Shown: one piece after another, positions 38,784 through 46,965 of the stretch
Position numbering within the stretch: position 1 is the first letter of the stretch
Layout of the letters: each line of letters opens with the position of its first letter
DNA from: Ramlibacter algicola
Lineage (GTDB): Bacteria > Pseudomonadota > Gammaproteobacteria > Burkholderiales > Burkholderiaceae_C
Assembly: GCF_016641735.1 (NCBI RefSeq)
Contig: NZ_JAEDAO010000001.1
Coordinates: 3,596,001 to 3,660,000 of the forward strand
Direction: 5' to 3'
DNA: 64,000 nt
The notes under the pieces: generated by a model
Database searches by the model: none
Told to the model about the DNA's origin: nothing
The model's input: the letters and a program-made list of their open reading frames with translations, nothing else
Made by a program: the position numbers and the translations under genes

Positions 38784-38903
38784 CCGCTGCCAAGGATACC
38801 CGCCGCCCCAGCGGTGGACCACGGTGTCACGGCGCGGTGTTGGTAAAGCGACGCGCTACGCGGGCGAAGGTGCGCTCACGGGCGTGGGGAGCGCTGCGCG
38901 CGG

Positions 38904-39009
38904 CTCAACGCAGAGGACGCAGAAGTAGCGCAGAAGTCGCAGAAGGAGCAAAAGATGATTTCTTCTTCTGCGATCTCTGCGCGTCTTCTGCGACTTCTGC
39001 GTTTGGGAG
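38904..39009. repeat. GCAGA palindrome, copy D (hybrid ends)
   Basis: A ~106-bp palindrome. The left end is the CTCAACGCAGA type (38904-38914) whereas the right end is the TCTGCGTTTGGGAG type (38996-39009), so this copy mixes both terminal classes. Left half has four GCAGA units, right half four TCTGC units. It lies 32 nt after the Crp-like stop, upstream of ftsK. Confidence 0.86.
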
Positions 39010-39041
39010 TTCACGAAGCGGCGCGCGAGCGCCGCGCACAC

Positions 39042-39716
39042 TCAGCCGAGCGTGGACAGACGGTCCTTGACCACCATCGAGCCGTCCTCGCGGGTCTCGA
39101 TGAAGCCGCGGTCTTCCAGGTCCTTCATCACGCGGCTGACCATCTCGCGCGACGCGCCGACCATCTTGGCGATGTCCTGGCGGGAAATGCGCTCGCGGAT
39201 GATCGTGTTGCCTTCGCGGTCGGGTTGCGCGAATTCGAGCAGCGCACGCGCGACGCGGCCGTACACGTCCATGAGCGCCAGCGACTCGATCTTGCGGTCG
39301 GCATTGCGCAGGCGCTGCACCAGCCCCTTCATGATGGCGTAGGCCATCGAGCTGTTCTCCGGCAGGCAGCGCGCGAACTCCGCGCGGCCCAGGGCCAGCA
39401 TGTCGGTCTGCACTTCGGCGCGCACCGTCGCCGAATGCGGCTCGTTGTCGATGAGGCTCATCTCGCCGATGTAGTCGCCGGGATTGAGCGTCGCCAGGAT
39501 GACCTCGCGGCCGCGCTTGTCGGAGGTGACGACCCGCACGCGGCCCGTGAGGATGATGAAGAGCGTGTTGGACTTCTCGCCCTGTTCCACCACCGTCTCG
39601 CCCCGCTTGAAGCGGCGCTTCGCCACCGCATCGGCCACGGCTTCGGCCTGGTTGGCTGTGAGCAGCGCGAACAGCGGCACGCGCCGGATCAGCTCCAGGT
39701 TCGACAGCATCGACAT
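39042..39716 (-). CDS. Crp/Fnr family transcriptional regulator
   Basis: A 224-residue regulator with a cyclic-nucleotide-binding fold (about 15-125: LFIILTGRVRVVTSDKRGREVILATLNPGDYIGEMSLIDNEPHSATVRA) and a C-terminal winged helix with the recognition motif ISRQDIAKMVGASREMVSRVM (about 175-195). It lacks the N-terminal cysteine cluster of FNR, so it is not an oxygen-sensing Fe-S type; ligand is probably a cyclic nucleotide or none. A GGAGGGG ribosome-binding site precedes the start. It is divergent from trxB. Confidence 0.92.
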   Translation of the reverse strand: MSMLSNLELIRRVPLFALLTANQAEAVADAVAKRRFKRGETVVEQGEKSNTLFIILTGRVRVVTSDKRGREVILATLNPGDYIGEMSLIDNEPHSATVRAEVQTDMLALGRAEFARCLPENSSMAYAIMKGLVQRLRNADRKIESLALMDVYGRVARALLEFAQPDREGNTIIRERISRQDIAKMVGASREMVSRVMKDLEDRGFIETREDGSMVVKDRLSTLG

Positions 39717-39806
39717 CGAGTCCCCTCCAACGTGGTGCCCACCGATGGGTACCTACAATCAGCGGCATTGAGAAAGCCAAGTCATCGAAGCGCTCGTCTC
39801 GCTTGA

Positions 39807-40823
<1,017 letters not shown>

Positions 40824-40825
40824 CC

Positions 40826-40918
40826 TCGTCGTTCCCGCGAAGGCGGGACCCCACCGCTTCCGTCTCAGTGGAAGGGAAGCGATAGTTCCCCGCCTCCGCG
40901 GGGATGACGGTCAGAGCG
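40826..40918. repeat. Short interspersed GCGGGA-type palindromic repeat
   Basis: Between the convergent trxB and dehydratase genes lie two opposed hairpins, TCCCGCGAAGGCGGGA and CCCCGCCTCCGCGGGG, whose outer ends (CGTCGTTCCCGCG and CGCGGGGATGACG) also pair. This is a familiar dispersed REP-like element of proteobacteria; when translated it gives the well-known VIPAEAG/SRLRGND peptides. One copy in the window. Confidence 0.75.
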
Positions 40919-41843
40919 ACGCAGGATCCACGTTCGCGCCGCAGATCACCAGGCACACGATCTCGTCGGGCTTGGGCACATAGGCGCCGGTTTGCAGCGC
41001 CGCCAGCCCCAGCGCCGCGGCTGGTTCGACGGGGATGTGCATCTCGCGCCACAGCCAGCGCTGCGCATCGCGGATGGCCGCGTCGGGCAGCAGCAGCGCG
41101 TCCTTCACCCACTTCCGCGTCACGTCCCACGCGATGCCACCGATGCGCTTGGCGCCCAGCGAATCGGCGGCGATGCCGCTGACGGCGACGTCCACCGGCT
41201 GGCCGGCTTCGCGGGCGCGGAACAAGGTCGGCGCGAGTTCGGGCTCCAGCGCGACGACGCGCGCGCGGTCCTCGAACCACGCCGCGATGCCGGCGATCAA
41301 GCCGCCACCACCGACGCTCACCAGCACGCTGTCCGGCACGCCTTCGTCGTCCTCGATCTCCATCGCGAGCGTGCCGGCGCCGGCCACCACCTCGGGCTGG
41401 TCGTAGGCATGCGTGAGCAGCGCCCCGGTCTGCTGCTGGCGCGCGAGGCAGGCTTCCAACGCTTCGGCATACACGTCACCGGTGACGACGACGTCGGCGC
41501 CGAGCTCGCGCAGCCGCGCCTGCTTGGCGGGGCTGGAGACGGTCGGCACGAAGACTTCGCAGCGCACGCCGAGCGCACGCGCGGCCGCGGCGGTGGCGAT
41601 GCCCGCATTGCCGCCCGACGCGACGATCACGCCGGCGGCAGGAATCGGGTTGGCCAGCAGCCGGTGGAACATGCCGCGCGCCTTGAAGCTGCCGGCGACC
41701 TGCTGGTGTTCCAGCTTGAGCCAGACCTCGGCGCAGCGCACGCCGAACGCGGACCCGGGCAGCACCCACAAGGGCGTGCGGCGCAGGAAATCGGGGAACG
41801 TCGCGAAGCGGCGTGCCGCCTGCTCGATGTCCGACGGCGTCAA
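40911..41843 (-). CDS. PLP-dependent threonine/serine dehydratase-like enzyme
   Basis: A 310-residue fold-type II PLP enzyme. The PLP lysine is in GSFKARG (about 52-58), the phosphate/asparagine loop in VASGGNAGIATAAAARALG and the PLP-phosphate glycine loop in VSVGGGGLIAG. It would deaminate threonine or serine to the ketoacid. It lacks a C-terminal ACT domain, so it is a catabolic or unregulated type. The stop lies inside the right end of the palindromic repeat at 40826-40918. ispH follows upstream on the same strand. Confidence 0.88.
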   Translation of the reverse strand: MTPSDIEQAARRFATFPDFLRRTPLWVLPGSAFGVRCAEVWLKLEHQQVAGSFKARGMFHRLLANPIPAAGVIVASGGNAGIATAAAARALGVRCEVFVPTVSSPAKQARLRELGADVVVTGDVYAEALEACLARQQQTGALLTHAYDQPEVVAGAGTLAMEIEDDEGVPDSVLVSVGGGGLIAGIAAWFEDRARVVALEPELAPTLFRAREAGQPVDVAVSGIAADSLGAKRIGGIAWDVTRKWVKDALLLPDAAIRDAQRWLWREMHIPVEPAAALGLAALQTGAYVPKPDEIVCLVICGANVDPASL

Positions 41844-41874
41844 GATACAACCTCCGCGCCAGGCGCTGCCCGGC

Positions 41875-42813
41875 TCACGGCGCCTTCAGGCCCTTGGGCA
41901 GCGGGAACTTCATCGTCTCGACCACGCCGTCCATGCGGCGCACCGTCACGCCACCGAGCTCGCGGATGCGGTCGATGACGCGGGTCACCAGGACTTCCGG
42001 GGCAGACGCCCCCGCGGTCAGGCCCACGCGTTGCCGGCCCTCGATCCACTCGGCCCGCAACTCGTCGGCGCTGTCGACCATGTGGCTTTCCACGCCCAGC
42101 TTGCGCGCCAGCTCCGCGAGGCGGTTGCTGTTGCTGCTGGTGGGGCTGCCGACGACGATGACGACGTCGACCTCGCGCGACAGCAGCTTGACCGCATCCT
42201 GGCGGTTCTGCGTCGCGTAGCAGATGTCCTGCTGCTTGGGCTCGCGGATCGCGGGGAAGCGCTTGCGCACCGCGGCGGTGATTTCCGCCGCGTCGTCCAC
42301 CGACAGCGTGGTCTGCGTGACGACGGCGAGCTTCTCCACCTGCGCCGGCTGCACGTGGGCGACGTCGCCGACGTCCTCGACCAGGTGGATGCCCGACTCG
42401 AGCTGGCCCATCGTGCCCTCGACCTCGGGGTGGCCCTTGTGGCCGATCATGATGAATTCGTAGCCTTCGCGCGCGAGCTTGGCGACCTCGACGTGGACCT
42501 TGGTCACCAGCGGGCAGGTGGCGTCGAAGATGCTGAAGCCGCGGCGCTGGGCCTCGTCCTGCACCGCCTTGCTGACGCCGTGCGCCGAGAAGACGAGCGT
42601 CGAGCCCGGCGGCACTTCCGCCAGGTCCTCGATGAAGATCGCGCCCTTGGCCTTCAGGTCGTTGACGACGTAGGTGTTGTGCACGATCTCGTGCCGCACG
42701 TAGATCGGGGCACCGAACTTGGCCAGCGCGCGCTCGACGATCTCGATGGCGCGGTCGACGCCGGCGCAGAAGCCGCGCGGCTCGGCCAGGATGACTTCCT
42801 TGGCCAGGTCCAT
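41875..42813 (-). CDS. ispH: 4-Hydroxy-3-methylbut-2-enyl diphosphate reductase
   Basis: A 312-residue Fe-S enzyme of the MEP isoprenoid pathway, converting HMBPP to IPP and DMAPP. Cluster cysteines are in [12 protein letters not shown] (C18 region), [12 protein letters not shown] and [12 protein letters not shown]. Other signatures are HEIVHN, FSAHGVS and [13 protein letters not shown]. The start ATG overlaps the slpA-like stop by one base (TGATG). Length is normal. The slpA-ispH pair is conserved in proteobacteria. Confidence 0.96.
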   Translation of the reverse strand: MDLAKEVILAEPRGFCAGVDRAIEIVERALAKFGAPIYVRHEIVHNTYVVNDLKAKGAIFIEDLAEVPPGSTLVFSAHGVSKAVQDEAQRRGFSIFDATCPLVTKVHVEVAKLAREGYEFIMIGHKGHPEVEGTMGQLESGIHLVEDVGDVAHVQPAQVEKLAVVTQTTLSVDDAAEITAAVRKRFPAIREPKQQDICYATQNRQDAVKLLSREVDVVIVVGSPTSSNSNRLAELARKLGVESHMVDSADELRAEWIEGRQRVGLTAGASAPEVLVTRVIDRIRELGGVTVRRMDGVVETMKFPLPKGLKAP

Positions 42814-43280
42814 CAGAGCACCCCCACGAGTTGCACCTCGAACGTGACCGGCTGGCCCGCGAGCGGATGGTTGAAGTCGAACAGCACGGCGTCCGGCGCG
42901 CCTTCGCGGCCGACCTGCTGCACGGCGCCCGCGTAGCTGCCCAGCCCGTCGGGCGTGGGGAACTGCACGACGTCGCCGGCCTGGTACTGCTCGTCGGGGT
43001 CGCCCATCTCGCGCAGCAGCTGGCGCGACACCCACTGGAGCATCTCGGGGTTGCGCGGCCCGAAGGCTTCGCCCGCCGGGATCTCGAACGTCGCGCGGGC
43101 GCCCTCTTCCAGGCCCAGCAGGCGCTGTTCGACGGCCGGCGACAGCTCGCCGCTGCCCAGCGTCAGCGTCGCGGGCTTGTCGGCGAAGGTGTTGATGATG
43201 TCGCCCTGCGGCCCGGCGAGCCGGTAGTGCAAGGTGAGGAAGGAGCCCGGTTGGACCCGTGGCGCGGGGGAGGAACCCAT
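42813..43280 (-). CDS. slpA: FKBP-type peptidyl-prolyl isomerase (SlpA/FkpB type)
   Basis: A 155-residue SlyD/SlpA-like FKBP. FKBP core start [15 protein letters not shown], the inserted flap region with [21 protein letters not shown], and the [21 protein letters not shown] end are clear. It assists folding in the cytosol. The start at 43280 (MGSSPAPRV) is preferred; the same frame extends far upstream over radC in antisense. It is coupled to ispH and divergent from radC. Confidence 0.93.
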   Translation of the reverse strand: MGSSPAPRVQPGSFLTLHYRLAGPQGDIINTFADKPATLTLGSGELSPAVEQRLLGLEEGARATFEIPAGEAFGPRNPEMLQWVSRQLLREMGDPDEQYQAGDVVQFPTPDGLGSYAGAVQQVGREGAPDAVLFDFNHPLAGQPVTFEVQLVGVL

Positions 43281-43358
43281 GGCAGTCTCGAACAACCCGT
43301 CATTGTAGGCGGCGCCCCGTCCCCGCCCCGCCAGCGCAGCACAAGCCCCGACGCCCCG

Positions 43359-44036
43359 ATGGCCCTCCTCGACCTGCCCGTCGACGCCCGCCCGCGCGAG
43401 AAGCTGCTGGCGCGCGGCCCGGCGGCCCTGTCCGACACCGAGCTGCTCGCCATCCTGCTGCGCACCGGCACCGCCGGCCGCGGCGTGTTCGCGCTCGCCG
43501 ACGACCTGCTCGGGCGCTTCGGCGGCCTCGCCGGCCTCCTGGGCACCGGGCCGCAGGACCTGCGCGTGGTCAAGGGGCTGGGCGGCACCGCCAAGCGGGC
43601 CGAACTGGCCGCGGTGCTGGAACTGGCCCGCCGTGCGCTGGCCCAGCAGTTGCGCGCCCGCGAGGTGTTCACGTCGCCCGACACCGTCAAGCACTACCTC
43701 CAGTTGCACCTGGGGCGCCAGCCGCACGAAGTCTTCGCCGTCATGTTCCTCGACTCGCAGAACCGGCTGCTGGACCTCGAGGTGCTGTTCCGCGGCACCT
43801 TGACGCAGACGTCGGTCTACCCGCGCGAGATCGTCGTGCGCGCCCTGCACCACGAAGCGGCGTCCGTGGTCCTGGCCCACAACCATCCCAGCGGCACGCT
43901 GCAGCCGTCGCGCGCCGACGAAGCGCTGACGCACACCGTGAAGGCGGCGCTCGCGCTGGTCGACGTCCGGGTGCTGGACCACATCGTGGTGGCGCCGGGC
44001 GGCGCGGCGTCCATGGCCGAGCTCGGACTGCTCTAG
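43359..44036 (+). CDS. radC: RadC family JAB/MPN-domain protein
   Basis: A 225-residue protein of the RadC (UPF0758) family. Residues 1-~100 are helix-hairpin-helix-like ([28 protein letters not shown]), and 100-225 is the JAMM metalloprotease-like domain with H-x-H-x10-D in [19 protein letters not shown]. The DNA-repair role once proposed is not established; the metal site suggests a hydrolase or nuclease. The ATG at 43359 gives [16 protein letters not shown], the family start. Confidence 0.94.
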   Translation: MALLDLPVDARPREKLLARGPAALSDTELLAILLRTGTAGRGVFALADDLLGRFGGLAGLLGTGPQDLRVVKGLGGTAKRAELAAVLELARRALAQQLRAREVFTSPDTVKHYLQLHLGRQPHEVFAVMFLDSQNRLLDLEVLFRGTLTQTSVYPREIVVRALHHEAASVVLAHNHPSGTLQPSRADEALTHTVKAALALVDVRVLDHIVVAPGGAASMAELGLL

Positions 44037-44076
44037 CGACGCACGGGGCCTTCCGGCGCCCGGTGAAAATGGGTGC

Positions 44077-45765
44077 ATGGACCACCACGTACCGCTGATT
44101 GCGACCATCGCCGCCGGCCTGGGTCTGGCCCTGCTGCTCGGCTTCCTGGCCGCGCGCGTGAAGCTGCCGGCGCTGGTCGGCTACCTGCTGGCGGGCGTCG
44201 TGATCGGTCCGTACACGCCGGGCTTCGTCGGCGATGCCGCCATCGCGGCGCAACTGGCCGAGATCGGCGTGATGCTCCTGATGTTCGGCGTCGGCCTGCA
44301 CTTCTCGCTCGGCGACCTGCTGGCCGTGCGCAAGCTGGCGGTGCCGGGGGCGGTGGTGCAGATGGTGGCGGCGACTGTCCTCGGCGGCGGTCTGGCCCTG
44401 TGGTGGGGCTGGTCGCTGGCGGGCGCACTGGTGTTCGGCGTCGCGCTGTCGGTGGCCAGCACGGTGGTCCTGCTGCGGGCCCTGGAAAGCCAGGGCACGC
44501 TGGACAGCTTCAACGGCCGCGCCGCCGTCGGCTGGCTGGTCGTCGAGGACCTCGCGATGGTGCTGGTGCTGGTGCTGTTGCCGCCGCTGGCCGGCATCAT
44601 CGCGCCGCAGGCAGGCACCGTCGTCGACGCGTCGATCTGGCGCACGGTGGGCGTCACGGTGGCGGAGGTCAGCCTGTTCGTCGTCCTGATGCTGGTGGTC
44701 GGCCGCCGCGTGTTCCCCTGGCTGCTGTGGCAGGTGCAGCGGGTCGGCTCGCGCGAGCTGTTCACGCTGTGCGTCGTGGCCGCGGCGATCAGCATGGCCT
44801 GGGGCGCGACCAAGCTGTTCGGCGTGTCGTTCGCGCTCGGCGCCTTCTTCGCCGGCATGGTGCTGCGCGAATCCGAGTTCAGCCACCGTGCGGCCGAGGA
44901 GTCGCTGCCGCTGCGCGATGCGTTCGCGGTGCTGTTCTTCGTCTCGGTGGGCATGCTGTTCGACCCCAGCGTGCTGCTGCGCCAGCCGCTGCAGGCGCTG
45001 GCCGTCGTCGCCGTCATCGTGCTGGGCAAGTCGATCGCCGCGGCGGTCGTGGTGCTCGCGCTGCGCTACCCGCTGCACACCGCGCTGTCGATCTCGGCCA
45101 GCCTGGCCCAGATCGGCGAGTTCTCCTTCATCCTGGCCGGCGTCGGCGTCTCCCTGGGCGTGCTGCCGGGCGAAGGCCAGAGCCTGATCGTCGCCGGCGC
45201 CATCGTGTCCATCGCGCTGAACCCGATCGTCTTCAAGGCCGTGGCGCCGCTGCAGCGCTTCCTGCTCGCGCGCTCCGCCCTCGCGCGGCAGCTGCAGTCG
45301 CGTGCCGACCCGCTGGCGGAACTTCCCATGGCGACCCACGAGCGCTACCTCGCCAAGCAGGTCGTCCTGGTGGGCCACGGCCGCGTCGGCAGCGAGATCG
45401 CCGCCGCCCTGCGCGCCGCCGGCCTGCCCTACGTGGTGGCGGAGCAGAACCGCGAAATCGTCGAACGGCTGCGTGCCGAAGGAATCCCCGCCGTCGCCGG
45501 CGATGCCGCCGAGCCCGAGGTGCTGGTGCAGTCGCACATCGCGCGCGCCCGCATGCTGGTGATCGCCACCGACGACACGCTGGGCGTGCGCCGCATGGCG
45601 ACCACCGCCCGCGTGCTCAATCCATCCATCGAGATCATCGTGCGCGGCGACAACGCCGACGAGGCGCGCCGCCTCGAGCAGGAACTCTCCGGCCGCGTCT
45701 TCCTGGCCGAGCGCGAACTGGCCAGCGCGATGGGCCGCTACGTGGTGGAGCGCTGCGCCCTGTGA
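44077..45765 (+). CDS. ybaL: CPA2 cation:proton antiporter with TrkA-N domain (KefB/YbaL type)
   Basis: A 562-residue membrane protein. About 12 membrane segments (1-~400) form the CPA2 Na+/H+ exchanger fold, with LLMFGVGLHFSLGDLL and the FALGAFFAGMVLRESEFSH region. A C-terminal TrkA-N (RCK) domain follows at about 425-545 with the Rossmann motif VVLVGHGRVGSEIAAAL. This is the YbaL layout (potassium/proton or general cation efflux). The smr-like gene overlaps its stop by 4 nt. Confidence 0.92.
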   Translation: MDHHVPLIATIAAGLGLALLLGFLAARVKLPALVGYLLAGVVIGPYTPGFVGDAAIAAQLAEIGVMLLMFGVGLHFSLGDLLAVRKLAVPGAVVQMVAATVLGGGLALWWGWSLAGALVFGVALSVASTVVLLRALESQGTLDSFNGRAAVGWLVVEDLAMVLVLVLLPPLAGIIAPQAGTVVDASIWRTVGVTVAEVSLFVVLMLVVGRRVFPWLLWQVQRVGSRELFTLCVVAAAISMAWGATKLFGVSFALGAFFAGMVLRESEFSHRAAEESLPLRDAFAVLFFVSVGMLFDPSVLLRQPLQALAVVAVIVLGKSIAAAVVVLALRYPLHTALSISASLAQIGEFSFILAGVGVSLGVLPGEGQSLIVAGAIVSIALNPIVFKAVAPLQRFLLARSALARQLQSRADPLAELPMATHERYLAKQVVLVGHGRVGSEIAAALRAAGLPYVVAEQNREIVERLRAEGIPAVAGDAAEPEVLVQSHIARARMLVIATDDTLGVRRMATTARVLNPSIEIIVRGDNADEARRLEQELSGRVFLAERELASAMGRYVVERCAL

Positions 45766-46397
45766 AGTCCAAGTCGCTGCAGGACCTGCAGCAGATCCGC
45801 CGCCAGCTGGTGGAACGGCAGGAACGGGAAGCCCGCGAGAAGGCGGCGCGCGAAGCCGAGGAGCGCCGGCGCGAAGCCGAGCGCACGCTGTTCCAGCGCA
45901 GCGTCGGCGCCGTCGAGCCCTTGCGCCATGGCCCGCGGGTGCCGCTCGCCGGCGACCTGCCGCTGCCCATCCCGGTGCAGCAGCAGCTGGACGAGCAGCG
46001 CGTGCTGCACGAGTCGCTCAGCGACGAGTTCGACGCCAGCACGCTGCTGGACGTCGACGACGCGCTCAGCTTCCGCCGCCCCGGCGTCGGCCTGGACGTC
46101 ACGCGCAAGCTGCGCAAGGGGCACTGGAGCATCCAGCGCGAGATCGACCTGCACGGCCTGCGCGTGGAGGACGCCCGCGAGGCGCTGGCCGACTTCATGC
46201 GCGAAGCGCACAAGGCCGGCGTGCGCTGCGTGCGCGTGGTGCATGGCAAGGGCCTCGGCTCGCCCGGCAAGACGCCCGTCCTCAAGGGCAAGGTGCACGG
46301 CTGGCTGGTGCAGAAGAAGGAAGTGCTGGCCTTCGTGCAGGCGCGCGGCGACGAAGGCGGGGCCGGCGCGCTCGTCGTGCTTCTGCGCCCGTCCTAA
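45762..46397 (+). CDS. Smr-domain protein
   Basis: A 211-residue protein with a strongly charged coiled-coil N-terminus (RQLVERQEREAREKAAREAEERRR, about 14-38) and a C-terminal Smr domain at about 122-210 (REIDLHGLRVEDAREALADFM, then VVHGKGLGSPGKTPVLKGKV). Smr domains bind or nick nucleic acids, or rescue collided ribosomes. The start is a GTG inside the antiporter stop (GTGA overlap). Its stop overlaps, in antisense, the stop of the globin gene. Confidence 0.9.
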   Translation: MKSKSLQDLQQIRRQLVERQEREAREKAAREAEERRREAERTLFQRSVGAVEPLRHGPRVPLAGDLPLPIPVQQQLDEQRVLHESLSDEFDASTLLDVDDALSFRRPGVGLDVTRKLRKGHWSIQREIDLHGLRVEDAREALADFMREAHKAGVRCVRVVHGKGLGSPGKTPVLKGKVHGWLVQKKEVLAFVQARGDEGGAGALVVLLRPS

Positions 46398-46804
46398 GCC
46401 CCGGCCCGGTTGCGCATCCAGTCGGCGGTCTGGAAGAACGAGTCGTTGAGGCGGCGGCGCAGGTCGGCGTCGATGCCGACGTCGCCCATCGCTTCGTCCA
46501 TGCACGCGAGCCACTGGTCGCGCTCCAGCACGCCGATCGAGAACGGCATGTGCCGCATGCGCAGGCGCGGGTGGCCGAACCGGTCCGTGTAGTGCGCCGG
46601 CCCGCCGAGCCAGCCGCACAGGAACCAGAACAGCTTCTCGCGCGCGCTTTCCAGCGTGGTGCCGTGCGCGGCGCGCAGCGCGGCGTACTTCGGCTCCAGG
46701 TCCATGAGGTCGTAGAAACGCTCGACCAGGTCCTTCACCTTCCCCTCGCCGCCGATCCACTCGAAGGGGGTGGCGAACGGCGGCTTGTCCTGCGGGTCCT
46801 GCAT
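46394..46804 (-). CDS. Group II truncated hemoglobin-like protein
   Basis: A 136-residue 2-on-2 globin. FEWIGGEGKVKDLVERFYDLMD is the A-B helix region with the tyrosine at the B10 position (FY), and FGHPRLRMRHMPFSIG is the F-helix region with the proximal histidine. The C-terminal WMRN is typical. Group II globins bind O2/NO. The start at 46804 (MQDPQDKPPF) is chosen because the sequence before it looks promoter-like (GACAAT); 46831 is the alternative. Confidence 0.92.
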   Translation of the reverse strand: MQDPQDKPPFATPFEWIGGEGKVKDLVERFYDLMDLEPKYAALRAAHGTTLESAREKLFWFLCGWLGGPAHYTDRFGHPRLRMRHMPFSIGVLERDQWLACMDEAMGDVGIDADLRRRLNDSFFQTADWMRNRAGA

Positions 46805-46853
46805 GCACTCATTGTCGCAGCCGAAAGCCATGCGGCGCTGGCGCGCCTGGCCA

Positions 46854-46951
46854 GCTTCGAGCGCAGAGGACGCAGAGCAAGCGCAGAGGTCGCAGAGAGA
46901 ACTTGAAAAGGGTCTTTCCTCTGCGTTCTCTGCGACCTCTGCGTTGAAAGC
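46854..46951. repeat. GCAGA palindrome, copy E
   Basis: A ~98-bp palindrome with ends GCTT...CGCAGAGG (46854-46869) and CCTCTGCG...AAGC (46936-46951); four central positions of the arms differ. Four GCAGA and four TCTGC units are seen. It lies 14 nt after the FtsX-type permease stop, between it and the globin start. Confidence 0.84.
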
Positions 46952-46965
46952 TTTTTCTCAGTCGC

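Noticed and set aside
39042..39716. FNR-type oxygen sensor
   Set aside because: The N-terminal cysteine cluster is missing; it is only a Crp-like member.
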